64,000 bases of DNA, taken from assembly GCF_002104765.1 (NCBI RefSeq), contig NZ_NCXM01000005.1, positions 62,001 to 126,000 on the forward strand, in the 5' to 3' direction. The stretch is from Mycolicibacterium vulneris (GTDB lineage Bacteria > Actinomycetota > Actinomycetes > Mycobacteriales > Mycobacteriaceae). How positions within the stretch are numbered: the stretch's first letter is position 1; each line of letters begins with the position of its first letter. The notes under the pieces were generated by a model. It had not been told where the DNA came from. It was given only the letters and a program-made list of their open reading frames with translations, and did not search any database. This document shows positions 14,669-24,719 of the stretch, piece after piece. The translations under genes were made by a program, and so were the position numbers.

Positions 14669-16288
14669 TCAATCATTCAGCGGGTCGACCGGCGACGCCA
14701 GCCGGGTGGGACGCTCGTGCCCGCGCAGGGTCACGGTGTCGCCCAAAGACCAACGCGCCCGCTCGTTTTCACTTGCACGCTCGATGGCGTCGGCCGTCGC
14801 GAGCAGCCGGCTCGAGTGCGACTTGGCCAGCTCGCACAGTCGGGCCGCCTCGTTGACCGGTTCACCGATCACCGTGTACTCGAAACGCTCCCTGGCGCCG
14901 ACGTTTCCGGCGACGGCTTGACCAGCCGCCACACCGATGCCGGCCGAGAGCTCGGACATTTCATTGGCCAGTCGGTCGGTAATGCAGCGGGCGGCGGCCA
15001 GCGCCTCGTCCTCCGGAGAATCTAGACGGTTCGGCGCGCCGAAGATGGCCAGCGACGCATCGCCTTCGAACTTGTTGACCAGTCCGTGATGTCGATCCAC
15101 TTCCTCGACGACGATGGCGAAGAACTGGTTGAGCACACTGACGACTTCGGCCGGGGGTTTGTTGGTCACCAACTGCGTGGACCCGACGATGTCGATGAAT
15201 ACGACGGCCACATGGCGTTCCTCGCCACCCAGCTTCGGCATCTCGCGTTCGGCGGCCAGCGCCACCTCGCGGCCGACATGGCGGCCGAACAGATCCCGTA
15301 CCCGTTCGCGCTCCCGCAGGCCGTCGACCATGGCGTTGAAACCGCGTTGCAGTTCACCGAGTTCGGTGCCGTCGAATACCACCAAGTCGCCGCGCAGGTC
15401 GCCCTTCTCGACTCGCTGAAGCGCCGCCCGGACCACTCGCACCGGTGTCGCCGTCAGCCAGGCCAGGATCCACATCAGGATGCACCCGAAAATCAGTGCG
15501 GCCGACGACACGATCAGCACACCGACGGCGAACTGGGTTTCGGTGAGATTGTTCAGCCATATCTCGAAAAACGCCAGGAGCGCGATGCCGATGACGGGAA
15601 CACCCGAACCGAGAAACCACACCGTCATGGTTCGGCCCATGATCCCGGACGCCAGGCGCTTGGGCGGCGGGCCCGCCTCGAGCGCCTGGGCCGCCACCGG
15701 ACGCAATGCGAACTCGGCGAGCAGATAACTGCCGGTGGCCACCAGAACACCGCAAAAGCTCACTCCGACCAGGAAACGTGGGATGAAGATCGTGTTGACC
15801 TGGCCGTAGAGCACCGTGAAAAACACCGCTCCGGTTCCCCACAAGACGAGGTCGACCAAGGCGATCCGCCACGGGGCGATGAACGTGTTGCGCTCGTCCT
15901 CCGGAGTCGGAGTGCGCTCCTCGATCGCCCAGCGCAACGCGAGGACAGTTCTGCGGGTGATCCAAAAGGTGCCCAGCGTCAGCGCCAGGACGATGTAGGC
16001 CGGAGCGGCCCCGAAGGTGATCCACGCCGGGGCGTCATCGAAAATGCTCGGTGCCGGGATGGCGACTGTCACCAACACCAGCCCCGCGCCGATCCCGAGC
16101 AGGTTCGCTCCCAGGACCAGAACGGTCATGATGATCTGGATGCGTACCCGGCGACGACCTTGGCTCTCCGATACCCGGCCGAGCAGCAGGGAGCCGTATG
16201 CGGGCGTCGCCGGCAGACGGCCGCTCTGACGGGTGACCCGCTCGAGCACCCGGCCTATTCGCTGTGCCACGGAACGGTCGGCCGACAT
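14669..16288 (-). CDS. Membrane class III adenylyl cyclase with HAMP domain
   Basis: Makes cAMP from ATP at the inner face of the membrane. The 539-residue protein has about six transmembrane helices (residues about 50-280), a HAMP linker (about 279-332) and a C-terminal cyclase domain. The metal-binding Asp366 is in [10 protein letters not shown] and Asp410 in [12 protein letters not shown]. The [15 protein letters not shown] segment carries the transition-state Asn and Arg, so the catalytic set looks complete. It matches the Rv1318c-Rv1320c cyclases, of which M. tuberculosis has three in tandem here; only one is present in this window. It is divergent from nucS. Confidence 0.93.
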   Translation of the reverse strand: MSADRSVAQRIGRVLERVTRQSGRLPATPAYGSLLLGRVSESQGRRRVRIQIIMTVLVLGANLLGIGAGLVLVTVAIPAPSIFDDAPAWITFGAAPAYIVLALTLGTFWITRRTVLALRWAIEERTPTPEDERNTFIAPWRIALVDLVLWGTGAVFFTVLYGQVNTIFIPRFLVGVSFCGVLVATGSYLLAEFALRPVAAQALEAGPPPKRLASGIMGRTMTVWFLGSGVPVIGIALLAFFEIWLNNLTETQFAVGVLIVSSAALIFGCILMWILAWLTATPVRVVRAALQRVEKGDLRGDLVVFDGTELGELQRGFNAMVDGLRERERVRDLFGRHVGREVALAAEREMPKLGGEERHVAVVFIDIVGSTQLVTNKPPAEVVSVLNQFFAIVVEEVDRHHGLVNKFEGDASLAIFGAPNRLDSPEDEALAAARCITDRLANEMSELSAGIGVAAGQAVAGNVGARERFEYTVIGEPVNEAARLCELAKSHSSRLLATADAIERASENERARWSLGDTVTLRGHERPTRLASPVDPLND

Positions 16289-16324
16289 GGTGGCGTCAGC
16301 CTATGTCGTCGGCCACGCTCTAAG

Positions 16325-17005
16325 GTGAATCGGGTGCGCCTAGTGATCGCTCAATGCACCGTTGACTATGTCGGCCGGCTCACCGCGCATCTGCCCTCCG
16401 CCCGCAGGTTGCTGCTGTTTAAGGCCGATGGATCGGTCAGTGTGCACGCCGACGACCGCGCCTACAAGCCGCTGAACTGGATGAGCCCACCGTGCTGGCT
16501 GACCGAGGAGGCCGGTGCTCAGGCCCCGGTGTGGGTGGTCGAGAACAAGGCCGGCGAACAGCTGCGCATCACCGTCGAGGAGATCGAACACGACTCCAGC
16601 CACGAGCTCGGCGTCGATCCCGGGCTGGTCAAGGACGGCGTCGAGGCGCACCTGCAGGCGCTGCTCGCCGAACACGTGCAGCTGCTCGGTGAGGGATACA
16701 CGCTGGTTCGCCGCGAGTACATGACCGCCATCGGGCCCGTCGACCTGCTCTGCCGTGACGAACGAGGTGGCTCGGTGGCGGTGGAGATCAAGCGCCGCGG
16801 CGAGATCGACGGCGTCGAACAGCTCACCCGGTATCTGGAGCTGCTCAACCGCGACACCGTGCTCGCGCCGGTAAAAGGTGTGTTCGCCGCGCAACAGATC
16901 AAACCGCAGGCCCGCACGCTGGCCATCGATCGCGGGATCCGTTGTCTGACATTGGATTACGACAAGATGCGCGGGATGGACAGCGACGAATACCGGCTGT
17001 TCTGA
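16325..17005 (+). CDS. nucS: Mismatch-specific endonuclease NucS (EndoMS)
   Basis: DNA mismatch endonuclease of the non-canonical mismatch repair used by actinobacteria, which lack MutS/MutL; it acts with the beta clamp. The 226-residue protein starts at a GTG ([19 protein letters not shown]); a second in-frame GTG at 16334 is possible. The C-terminal nuclease core reads [20 protein letters not shown], giving the D-x(n)-E-x-K catalytic triad of the RecB-like fold. It ends in EYRLF, consistent with the clamp-interacting tail. Confidence 0.96.
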   Translation: MNRVRLVIAQCTVDYVGRLTAHLPSARRLLLFKADGSVSVHADDRAYKPLNWMSPPCWLTEEAGAQAPVWVVENKAGEQLRITVEEIEHDSSHELGVDPGLVKDGVEAHLQALLAEHVQLLGEGYTLVRREYMTAIGPVDLLCRDERGGSVAVEIKRRGEIDGVEQLTRYLELLNRDTVLAPVKGVFAAQQIKPQARTLAIDRGIRCLTLDYDKMRGMDSDEYRLF

Positions 17006-17028
17006 CGGTCCGCCACTAAGCTGATCGC

Positions 17029-17337
17029 ATGGCTCCGCGCCGTATCCCGCCACGCCGGCCGCGGCCCTTGGCACCATCGCCGGCACTGCGCCGGGTGGAG
17101 CGCGGGCCCGATGGTCACGAGTACGAAGTCCGGGCGGTCCCGGCGGCCCGCGCGGTCAAGACCTATCGGTGCCCTGGCTGCGATCACGAAATACGTTCCG
17201 GCTCAGCACATCTGGTGGTGTGGCCGATCGATTCGACGCTCGCGGGAGGGCCCGGTCAGATCGAGGACCGCCGGCATTGGCATACGCCGTGCTGGACGCA
17301 CCGCGCTACCCGCGGTCCGACCAGGAAGTGGTCGTGA
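17029..17337 (+). CDS. Small zinc-ribbon-like protein (Rv1322-like)
   Basis: Unknown function, 102 residues. A basic proline-rich N-terminus (RRIPPRRPRPL) precedes YRCPGCDHEIRSGSAHLVVW and HWHTPCWTH, giving a CxxC pair and a later His/Cys cluster that could bind one zinc. It follows nucS by 23 bases on the same strand and is conserved at this place in mycobacteria. A link to DNA repair through nucS is only positional. Confidence 0.85.
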   Translation: MAPRRIPPRRPRPLAPSPALRRVERGPDGHEYEVRAVPAARAVKTYRCPGCDHEIRSGSAHLVVWPIDSTLAGGPGQIEDRRHWHTPCWTHRATRGPTRKWS

Positions 17338-17347
17338 ATTACCGGTC

Positions 17348-17812
17348 TCAGGCGGCCGGTTCGACGAGTTCGATCAGAACTCCGCCGCCGTCCTTGGGGT
17401 GGATGAAGTTGATCCGGGAGTTTGCCGTGCCGCGACGGGGTGCGTCGTAGATCAGGCGCACACCCTGCTCGCGGAGTTGCTCGACCAAGCCGTCGAGGTC
17501 ACTCACCCGAACGGCCATCTGCTGGATGCCCGGACCGCGCTTGTCGAGGAACTTCGCGATCGTCGAGGACTCGTCGATCGGGGCCATCAACTGGATCTGT
17601 GCGGTGCCCGCCGGGGCGCCGCGCACGGCCAGCATGGCTTCGCGGATTCCCTGCTCCTGGTTGACTTCCTCGTGCACCAGGATCATGCCGAGGGTGTCGT
17701 GGTACCAGGCGATGGCGGCGTCCAGGTCGGCGACTGCAATGCCGACGTGATCGATCGCCGTCACCAGTGAGGTGGCCAGGATCTGACGGGCGTCAACTTG
17801 ATCGGTCGTCAT
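17348..17812 (-). CDS. Methylmalonyl-CoA epimerase
   Basis: Interconverts (S)- and (R)-methylmalonyl-CoA in propionate and odd-chain or cholesterol catabolism, feeding the B12-dependent mutase. The 154-residue protein starts MTTDQVDARQILATSL. VTAIDHVGIAVADLDAAIAW is the first VOC-fold half with a metal-binding His; GIQQMAVRVSDLDGL carries the second metal Gln; FIHPKDGGGVLIELVE ends the fold with the metal Glu. It is divergent from fadA4, with which it would share the 81-base intergenic region as promoter. Confidence 0.95.
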   Translation of the reverse strand: MTTDQVDARQILATSLVTAIDHVGIAVADLDAAIAWYHDTLGMILVHEEVNQEQGIREAMLAVRGAPAGTAQIQLMAPIDESSTIAKFLDKRGPGIQQMAVRVSDLDGLVEQLREQGVRLIYDAPRRGTANSRINFIHPKDGGGVLIELVEPAA

Positions 17813-17893
17813 CACATAACGGTAACCTGGCGGCAAAGATTGCGCTTCCCCGGGAGGCCGGACCGGCCGTCGGCGCAGGGTTAGGAGATAGTC

Positions 17894-19075
17894 ATGACGA
17901 CGTCGGTGATCGTTGCTGGAGCACGAACCCCCATCGGCAAGCTGATGGGTTCGCTGAAGGACTTTTCCGCCAGCGATCTGGGGGCCATCGCGATCGCGGG
18001 CGCGCTGGAGAAGGCCAACGTGCCGGCCGCCGCGGTCGACTACGTGATCATGGGCCAGGTGCTGACCGCCGGGGCCGGCCAGATGCCGGCGCGCCAGGCG
18101 GCCGTCGCGGCCGGCATCGGCTGGGACGTTCCGGCACTGACCATCAACAAGATGTGTCTGTCCGGCATTGACTCCATCGCGCTGGCTGACCAGCTCATTC
18201 GCGCCGGGGAGTTCGACGTGGTGGTGGCCGGCGGCCAGGAATCCATGACCAAGGCGCCGCACCTGCTGATGGACAGCCGCTCGGGCTACAAGTACGGGGA
18301 CGTGACGGTGCTGGACCACATGGCCTACGACGGCCTGCACGACGTGTTCACCGACCAGCCGATGGGCGCGCTCACCGAGCAGCGCAACGACGTCGACAAA
18401 TTCACCCGGCAAGAGCAGGACGAGTTCGCTGCGCGGTCCCACCAGAAGGCGGCCGCGGCCTGGAAGGACGGCGTCTTCACCGACGAAGTGGTGCCGGTCA
18501 ACATCCCGCAGCGCAAAGGTGATCCGCTGCAGTTCGCCGAGGACGAGGGCATCCGGGCCAACACCACCGCCGAGTCGCTGGCCGGCCTCAAGCCGGCATT
18601 CCGCCGCGACGGCACCATCACCGCCGGTTCGGCCTCCCAGATCTCCGATGGCGCGGCCGCCGTCGTGGTGATGAGCAAGGCCAAGGCGCAGGAAATGGGG
18701 CTGACCTGGCTGGCCGAGATCGGCGCGCACGGCGTGGTGGCCGGGCCGGACTCCACCCTGCAGTCGCAGCCGGCGAACGCGATCAAGAAGGCGCTCGGCC
18801 GTGAGGGCATCTCCGTCGACCAGCTCGACGTCATCGAGATCAACGAGGCGTTTTCCGCGGTGGCGCTGGCGTCGACGCGCGAACTGGGCGTGAACCCCGA
18901 CCTCGTCAACGTCAACGGCGGCGCGATCGCCGTCGGGCACCCCATCGGGATGTCGGGGGCGCGGATCACGCTGCATGCCGCCCTGGAGTTGTCGCGACGT
19001 GGCTCCGGGTACGCCGTGGCCGCGCTCTGCGGGGCCGGCGGGCAGGGCGACGCCCTGATTCTGCGCGCGGGTTAG
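17894..19075 (+). CDS. fadA4: Acetyl-CoA acetyltransferase (thiolase)
   Basis: Condenses or cleaves acetoacetyl-CoA. The 393-residue thiolase has nucleophile Cys88 in [12 protein letters not shown], the catalytic His in [16 protein letters not shown], and the second active-site Cys in [11 protein letters not shown]. The ATG is preceded by an AGGAG ribosome binding site. Next to methylmalonyl-CoA epimerase, it suggests a short-chain acyl-CoA metabolic locus. Confidence 0.96.
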   Translation: MTTSVIVAGARTPIGKLMGSLKDFSASDLGAIAIAGALEKANVPAAAVDYVIMGQVLTAGAGQMPARQAAVAAGIGWDVPALTINKMCLSGIDSIALADQLIRAGEFDVVVAGGQESMTKAPHLLMDSRSGYKYGDVTVLDHMAYDGLHDVFTDQPMGALTEQRNDVDKFTRQEQDEFAARSHQKAAAAWKDGVFTDEVVPVNIPQRKGDPLQFAEDEGIRANTTAESLAGLKPAFRRDGTITAGSASQISDGAAAVVVMSKAKAQEMGLTWLAEIGAHGVVAGPDSTLQSQPANAIKKALGREGISVDQLDVIEINEAFSAVALASTRELGVNPDLVNVNGGAIAVGHPIGMSGARITLHAALELSRRGSGYAVAALCGAGGQGDALILRAG

Positions 19076-19257
19076 GCCCGAGTTCGAGTCTGTCGCCGAC
19101 GTTGCTGGCGCGGCGCGTCTATGACGAATTGTGATCTTCGTCATATTTGCCGATCATGACCCCTTTCCGTTGCGCTTTGTCGCCGGGCGGAGTCGCCGTC
19201 TGAGCGCCGCCGCGACCGGGTGGATGAGTAGCCCATCCGCATGACAAACTTGACGGC

Positions 19258-20172
19258 GTGACACGTCCGCGACCTTCTATCGGCCCCGCCCTGGCTGGTG
19301 CGGTCGACCTCTCCGCTCTCAAGCAGCGGCCCCAGCCCGCGGGCCCTCCCGGAGGGTCCGCGCCGTCGGCGGCCGAGGGTGACGCCGGAATCATCGCGGT
19401 CACCGAGGCCAACTTCGAGGCCGAGGTGCTGCTGCGGTCCGAGGAAGTGCCCGTCGTCGTGCTGCTGTGGTCGCCGCGCAGCGACGCGTGTGTCCAGCTG
19501 CTCGACACGTTCGCCGGCCTGGCCGCCCAGGACAACGGCAAGTGGTCGTTGACGACGGTCAACGTCGATGTCGCACCCAGGGTCGCGCAGATCTTCGGCG
19601 TCGACGCGGTCCCGACCGTGGTGGCGCTGGCCGCCGGTCAGCCGATATCGAGTTTCCAGGGAATGCAGCCGGCTGAGCAGCTGCGCGGCTGGCTGGATCA
19701 GATCCTCTCGGCGACCGCCGGAAAGCTCAGGGGCGCAACGGGTTCCGTTGAGCCCGAGGAGGTCGATCCTGAGCTGGCGGCGGCCCGTCAACAGCTGGAA
19801 GACGGCGACTTCGAGGCGGCCAAGGTGTCATACCAGTCGATCCTGGACGCCAACCCGGCCAACGCCGAAGCCAAGGGCGCGATTCGCCAGATCGAATTCC
19901 TCACGCGCGCAACCGGGCAACGCCCGGACGCCGTCGCCGTCGCCGACGCCGCGCCCGGTGATATCCAAGCCGCCCTGGCGGCGGCCGACGTGCAGATCCT
20001 CAATCAGGATGTCGGGGCCGCCTTCGATCGCCTGATTGCCTTGGTGCGCAACACATCCGGGGACGACCGCACTTTGGTGCGCACCCGGCTGGTCGACCTC
20101 TTCGAGCTGTTCGATCCGGCCGATCCCGAGGTTGTCGCCGGACGGCGCAACCTCGCCAACGCGCTGTACTGA
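19258..20172 (+). CDS. Thioredoxin-fold protein with C-terminal TPR-like domain (Rv1324-like)
   Basis: CnoX/YbbN-like protein of 304 residues, probably a chaperone or holdase. After a low-complexity N-terminus comes a thioredoxin fold (residues about 40-155), then a TPR-like region DPELAAARQQLEDGDFEAAK. In place of the thioredoxin WCGPC there is LWSPRSDACVQLL, with one Cys only, so dithiol reductase activity is unlikely. A GTG start is used (VTRPRPSIGPALAGAVDLS). It converges on glgB with 7 bases between the stops. Confidence 0.9.
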   Translation: MTRPRPSIGPALAGAVDLSALKQRPQPAGPPGGSAPSAAEGDAGIIAVTEANFEAEVLLRSEEVPVVVLLWSPRSDACVQLLDTFAGLAAQDNGKWSLTTVNVDVAPRVAQIFGVDAVPTVVALAAGQPISSFQGMQPAEQLRGWLDQILSATAGKLRGATGSVEPEEVDPELAAARQQLEDGDFEAAKVSYQSILDANPANAEAKGAIRQIEFLTRATGQRPDAVAVADAAPGDIQAALAAADVQILNQDVGAAFDRLIALVRNTSGDDRTLVRTRLVDLFELFDPADPEVVAGRRNLANALY

Positions 20173-20179
20173 CCCGGCG

Positions 20180-22375
20180 TTACTCGGGCTCGAGCCACAG
20201 CGCCGACGTGGGCGGCAGCACCAGCAGCGCCGAGGCCGGCCGGCCGTGCCACGGGTCCTCGGTGGCGTCCACGCCGCCCATGTTGCCGATCCCCGAACCG
20301 TTGTAGGCGGTCGCGTCGGTGTTGAGCACCTCGCGCCAGCGACCGGCCGACGGCAGTCCCAGTCGGTATCCGTCGTGCTCGGCGCCGGCGAAGTTGAACA
20401 CGCACGCCATCACCGAGCCGTCCTTGCCGTAGCGCAGGAAGCTCAACACGTTGTTGCCCGAGTCGTTGGCGTCGATCCAGGAGTATCCGTCGGGCACGGT
20501 GTCCTGGCTCCACAGCGCCGGGTGACTGCGATAGATGTCGTTGATGTCGCGGACCAGGCGCAGGACCCCGTTGGAGAACCCCTGCTCGTCGAGCTGCCAC
20601 CAATCCAGTCCGCGTTCCTCGGACCACTCGGCACGCTGCCCGAATTCCTGTCCCATGAACAGCAATTGCTTGCCCGGGTGCGCCCACTGGTAGGCGAGCA
20701 GGCTGCGCAGACCGGCCGCCTTGACGTGATTGTTGCCCGGCATCCGGCCCCACAGCGTGCCCTTGCCGTGCACCACCTCGTCATGGCTGATCGGCAGCAC
20801 GTAGTTCTCGCTGAACGCGTAGAGCATCGAGAACGTCATCTCGTGGTGGTGGTAACTGCGATGAATCGGATCGCGGCTGATGTAGTCGAGCGTGTCGTGC
20901 ATCCAGCCCATGTTCCACTTCATCGAAAAGCCCAGGCCGCCAAGGTTGGTCGGCCGCGTCACCCCGGGCCACGAGGTCGACTCCTCGGCGATGGTGACGA
21001 TGCCCGGTGCGGTCTTGTGCACCGTCGCGTTCATCTCTTGCAGGAACTGCACCGCCTCCAGGTTCTCCCGGCCGCCGTAGATGTTGGGGGTCCAGCCGCC
21101 TTCGGGGCGTGAGTAATCCAGGTAGAGCATCGAGGCGACCGCGTCGACCCGCAGGCCGTCGATGTGGAACTCTTCGAGCCAGAACAGCGCGTTGGCCACC
21201 AGGAAGTTACGGACCTCCCGGCGACCGAAGTCGAATACGTAGGTGCCCCAATCGAGTTGCTCTCCGCGCTTCGGGTCGGAGTGCTCGTAGAGCGGCGTGC
21301 CGTCGAACCGGCCCAGCGCCCATGCGTCCTTGGGGAAGTGCGCCGGCACCCAGTCCACCAGCACGCCGATGCCGGCCTGGTGCAAGGCGTCGACCAGGGC
21401 GCGGAACTCGTCCGGTGTACCGAACCGGGACGTCGGCGCGTAGTACGACGTCACCTGATAGCCCCACGATCCGGCGAACGGGTGCTCGGCGACCGGCAGC
21501 AGCTCGACGTGGGTGAAGCCGTGTTCCACCACGTAATCCGTCAGTTCACGGGCCAACTGCCGGTAGTTGAGCCCGGGGCGCCAGGAACCCAGGTGAACCT
21601 CGTAGGTGCTCATCGGCTCGAACACCGGGTTGCGCTGCGCGCGTTCGGTCATCCACGCGGCGTCTTCCCAGGTGTACCTGCTGTGCGTGACCCGCGAGGC
21701 GGTGTGCGGCGGCACCTCGGTGGCGAACGCCATCGGGTCGGCCCGCTCGGTCACCACGCCGTCGGCGCCGTGCACGCGGAACTTGTACAGCCCGTCAAGG
21801 GGGAATCCCGGCCAGAACAGCTCCCAGACACCCGATGACCCCAGGGCCCGCATCGGGGCTTCGCTGCCGGTCCAGCCGTTGAACTCACCGATCAGGTTGA
21901 TGCCCTTGGCGTTTGGCGCCCACACCGCAAATGACACGCCGGTGACCACACCGTCGGCCGTGGTGAACGAGCGGGGATGTGCGCCAAGGACTTCCCAGAG
22001 CCGCTCGTGGCGTCCCTCCCCGAACAGGTGCAGGTCGACCTCGCCCAGCGTCGGCAGGAAGCGGTATGCGTCGGCGACGACGTACGGCTCGGCACCCTCG
22101 TAGGTGATCTGCAGCCGGTAGTCGATCAGATTGACGAACGGCAACACGACGCCGAAGAGGCCGGATTCGAGGTGCTGCATCGGAAATCGGTCCTCACCGA
22201 CCAGCGCGACGACTTCGGCCGCATGCGGCCGGTACGCCCGAATCACCGTGTGACCGCCATATTCGTGGGCGCCCAGAATGCTGTGCGGGTTGTAGTGGGT
22301 GCCAGCGACCAGGCGCGACAGGTCGGCCGGATCGGGCGCCAAGTGCGTCCGAGCGAGTTGGTCGGCTTGGCTCAT
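20180..22375 (-). CDS. glgB: 1,4-alpha-glucan branching enzyme
   Basis: Introduces alpha-1,6 branches into linear maltooligosaccharides; it works after GlgE in the trehalose-to-glucan pathway. The GH13 protein of 731 residues has a CBM48 N-terminal module, the catalytic segment [13 protein letters not shown] with the nucleophile Asp, IVTIAEES with the acid Glu, and [10 protein letters not shown]. The start [14 protein letters not shown] gives exactly the M. tuberculosis length. Two in-frame upstream ATGs (22381, 22402) exist; the latter overlaps the glgE stop as ATGA and a GGAGG lies between, so translation may begin up to 9 codons earlier. Confidence 0.97.
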   Translation of the reverse strand: MSQADQLARTHLAPDPADLSRLVAGTHYNPHSILGAHEYGGHTVIRAYRPHAAEVVALVGEDRFPMQHLESGLFGVVLPFVNLIDYRLQITYEGAEPYVVADAYRFLPTLGEVDLHLFGEGRHERLWEVLGAHPRSFTTADGVVTGVSFAVWAPNAKGINLIGEFNGWTGSEAPMRALGSSGVWELFWPGFPLDGLYKFRVHGADGVVTERADPMAFATEVPPHTASRVTHSRYTWEDAAWMTERAQRNPVFEPMSTYEVHLGSWRPGLNYRQLARELTDYVVEHGFTHVELLPVAEHPFAGSWGYQVTSYYAPTSRFGTPDEFRALVDALHQAGIGVLVDWVPAHFPKDAWALGRFDGTPLYEHSDPKRGEQLDWGTYVFDFGRREVRNFLVANALFWLEEFHIDGLRVDAVASMLYLDYSRPEGGWTPNIYGGRENLEAVQFLQEMNATVHKTAPGIVTIAEESTSWPGVTRPTNLGGLGFSMKWNMGWMHDTLDYISRDPIHRSYHHHEMTFSMLYAFSENYVLPISHDEVVHGKGTLWGRMPGNNHVKAAGLRSLLAYQWAHPGKQLLFMGQEFGQRAEWSEERGLDWWQLDEQGFSNGVLRLVRDINDIYRSHPALWSQDTVPDGYSWIDANDSGNNVLSFLRYGKDGSVMACVFNFAGAEHDGYRLGLPSAGRWREVLNTDATAYNGSGIGNMGGVDATEDPWHGRPASALLVLPPTSALWLEPE

Positions 22376-22398
22376 GTCCATTTCACCTCCGGTCCGTT

Positions 22399-24498
22399 TC
22401 ATCGCCTGCGTAGCAGTGTCATTCGTGATTCGTGCGGTATGAGTGGCATGTTGATGATGTGTGCGACCGCCTGCCCGGGGTCGAGCCGGACGTAATTGGC
22501 CTGGCCCCATTGGAATTCCTGGCCGGTGATCTCGTCGCGCACCCAAAAACGCTCGTAGGGCTCCATACCCAAAGCCTCCATATCTAAAAACAGCGTCGCT
22601 TCCTCGACGCCGTACGCGTTGAGCGTCACCACCACCAACACGCAGTCGCCGGTCGCCGGGTCGAACTTGGAGTAGGCGATCAAGGCATCGTTGTCCACGT
22701 TGTGGAAATGGATCGTGCGCAGCTGCTCCAGCGCGGGGTGCAGTCGGCGAATTGCGTTGAGCTGGGTGATGAAAGGCTCGAGCGACCGGCCCTCGGCAAG
22801 CGCACCGACGAAGTCGCGGGGCCGCAACTCATACTTCTCGGAGTCCAGGTACTCCTCGCTGCCCTCCCGGATCGCGCGATGCTCGAACAATTCGTAGCCG
22901 GAATACACGCCCCACGCCGGCCCCATGGTCGCTGCCAGCACCGCGCGGATGGCGAACATCCCGGGCCCGTTGTGCTGCAAGATGGCGTGCAGGATGTCGG
23001 GGGTGTTGACGAACAGGTTGGGGCGGCGGAAGTCGGCGAGGTTGGCGATGTCATTGCCGAACTCGGTCAGCTCCCACTTCGCCGTCCGCCAGGTGAAGTA
23101 GCTGTAGGACTGGGTGAACCCCAGTTTGGCCAGGCCGTACTGCCGGACCGGCGGCGTGAACGCCTCGGACAGGAACAGCACGTCGGGATCGATGGCCTTG
23201 ACCGTGGCGATCAGCCAGGCCCAGAAATCCGGCGGCTTGGTGTGCGGGTTGTCGACGCGAAAGAACTTGACGCCGTGGTCCATCCAGTGCCGGACCACCC
23301 GAAGCACCTCGTCGTAGAGGCCGGCCGGGTCCTTGTCGAAATTGATCGGATAGATGTCCTGGTATTTCTTCGGCGGGTTTTCCGCGTAAGCGATGGTGCC
23401 GTCGGGTAATTCGGTGAACCAGTTGCGATGGTCGCGCGCCCAGGGGTGATCGGGCGCGCACTGCAGCGCCAGGTCCAGCGCCACCTCCATGCCCAGCTCA
23501 CGCGTCGCGGCGACGAAGGCGTCGAAGTCGTCGATGGTGCCCAGATCCGGGTGCACCGCGTCATGGCCGCCCTCGTCGCTGCCGATCGCCCAGGGGGATC
23601 CCACATCTCCGGGGGCGGCGGTCGGAGAGTTGTTGCGGCCCTTGCGATGTACCTTGCCGATCGGGTGGATTGGCGGCAGGTAGACGACGTCGAATCCCAT
23701 GGCCGCGATGCGCGGAAGCTGTGCGGCGGCCGTGGCGAAGGTGCCGTGCACGGGGTTGCCCTCGGCGTCCCACCCGCCGGTCGAGCGGGGGAACATCTCG
23801 TACCAGGAGCCGAACCGGGCCAGTGGCCGGTCCACCCAGACGCCGTACTGCTCGCCGCGGGTGACCAGGTCACGCAATGGGTAGTCCGCCAGGGTTTCCT
23901 CGATCCCCGGATCGAGCGCCAGCGCGGTCCGGGTCACCGGGTCGCCGGGCTTGCGCAATGCGGTGGCGGCGGCCAGCAGCGGTTCGCGCAGTGCGCGCGG
24001 CACGCCCGTCGCCGCGCGCTCGAACAGCCCCGCACCGACCAGAAGATCGTTGGACAGTTCGGTCTCGCCCTGACCGGCGTCCAATTTGGCGACCACCCCG
24101 TGGCGCCACGAGTGAATCGGGTCGCCCCACCCGTCGACCCGAAATGTCCACAACCCGACCTGATCGGGGGTGAACTGACCGTGGAAAACGTAGGGCTCCA
24201 GGCCCATGGTCATCGGCAACAGCAGCGGTTTGATCCGTTGCTGGTCCACCTTGCCGTCGCGTTCGGCCACCGGTTTTTCCGGGGCCTGAACCGCCTTGAC
24301 CCGACGGGTCTCGGCTACCTGCGGATAGCCGGGCCCGAGGTAGCGCACGACCAGGGTCGCCGCGACGGCCTCGTGGCCTTCCCGCCATACCGCGGCGCTG
24401 ACCGGCACGACCTCGCCAACCACGGCTTTGGCGGGATACTTGCCACAGGAAACGACTGGCTGGACGTTATCGATCTCGACACGACCGGGCACCACCAC
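22399..24498 (-). CDS. glgE: Alpha-1,4-glucan:maltose-1-phosphate maltosyltransferase
   Basis: Extends alpha-1,4-glucan chains with maltose from maltose-1-phosphate in the cytoplasm. This GH13_3 enzyme is essential in M. tuberculosis, where loss causes toxic maltose-1-phosphate build-up. The 699-residue protein has the nucleophile Asp in [14 protein letters not shown] and the acid Glu in [10 protein letters not shown]. The start is a GTG ([15 protein letters not shown]). It is followed by glgB with stop/start overlap, forming a glgE-glgB operon. Confidence 0.97.
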   Translation of the reverse strand: MVVPGRVEIDNVQPVVSCGKYPAKAVVGEVVPVSAAVWREGHEAVAATLVVRYLGPGYPQVAETRRVKAVQAPEKPVAERDGKVDQQRIKPLLLPMTMGLEPYVFHGQFTPDQVGLWTFRVDGWGDPIHSWRHGVVAKLDAGQGETELSNDLLVGAGLFERAATGVPRALREPLLAAATALRKPGDPVTRTALALDPGIEETLADYPLRDLVTRGEQYGVWVDRPLARFGSWYEMFPRSTGGWDAEGNPVHGTFATAAAQLPRIAAMGFDVVYLPPIHPIGKVHRKGRNNSPTAAPGDVGSPWAIGSDEGGHDAVHPDLGTIDDFDAFVAATRELGMEVALDLALQCAPDHPWARDHRNWFTELPDGTIAYAENPPKKYQDIYPINFDKDPAGLYDEVLRVVRHWMDHGVKFFRVDNPHTKPPDFWAWLIATVKAIDPDVLFLSEAFTPPVRQYGLAKLGFTQSYSYFTWRTAKWELTEFGNDIANLADFRRPNLFVNTPDILHAILQHNGPGMFAIRAVLAATMGPAWGVYSGYELFEHRAIREGSEEYLDSEKYELRPRDFVGALAEGRSLEPFITQLNAIRRLHPALEQLRTIHFHNVDNDALIAYSKFDPATGDCVLVVVTLNAYGVEEATLFLDMEALGMEPYERFWVRDEITGQEFQWGQANYVRLDPGQAVAHIINMPLIPHESRMTLLRRR

Positions 24499-24557
24499 TC
24501 CGTTCCGATTGTGTGCGGCCGATCCCGCGGTGTGCTGCGTGCGGAATGCCGCTCGTC

Positions 24558-24592
24558 GGGAAACTTCCTGTCGTGGGGAAATTTTCTGTGCG
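24558..24592. promoter_or_regulatory. Paired repeat in the glgE/glgP divergent region
   Basis: GGGAAACTTCCTGTCG (24558) and GGGAAATTTTCTGTGC (24576) are imperfect direct repeats 18 bases apart in the 221-base gap between glgE and glgP. One includes the palindrome GGAAACTTCC. A shared operator for the divergent glucan genes is possible, but no known factor is recognised. Confidence 0.3.
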
Positions 24593-24719
24593 GGGAGGCA
24601 TCGTTGCGCCCCCGGTAACTACCCGATACCCACCCTAGTCTTCGGTCACACGCCGACGCGGAAAAGCGACCCTTCCCGCCGCAGTGCGCGGGCCGGGAAC
24701 CTCAGTAAGGTAGGAACGC

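Noticed and set aside
15086..16320. Long open frame on the plus strand extending nucS upstream by about 410 codons
   Set aside because: It is antisense to the adenylyl cyclase, is His/Gln/Arg-rich without domain structure, and NucS homologues start near 16325.
17815..19144. Long minus-strand frame extending the epimerase upstream across fadA4
   Set aside because: Composition is that of antisense GC-rich coding DNA; fadA4 has clear thiolase motifs on the other strand.
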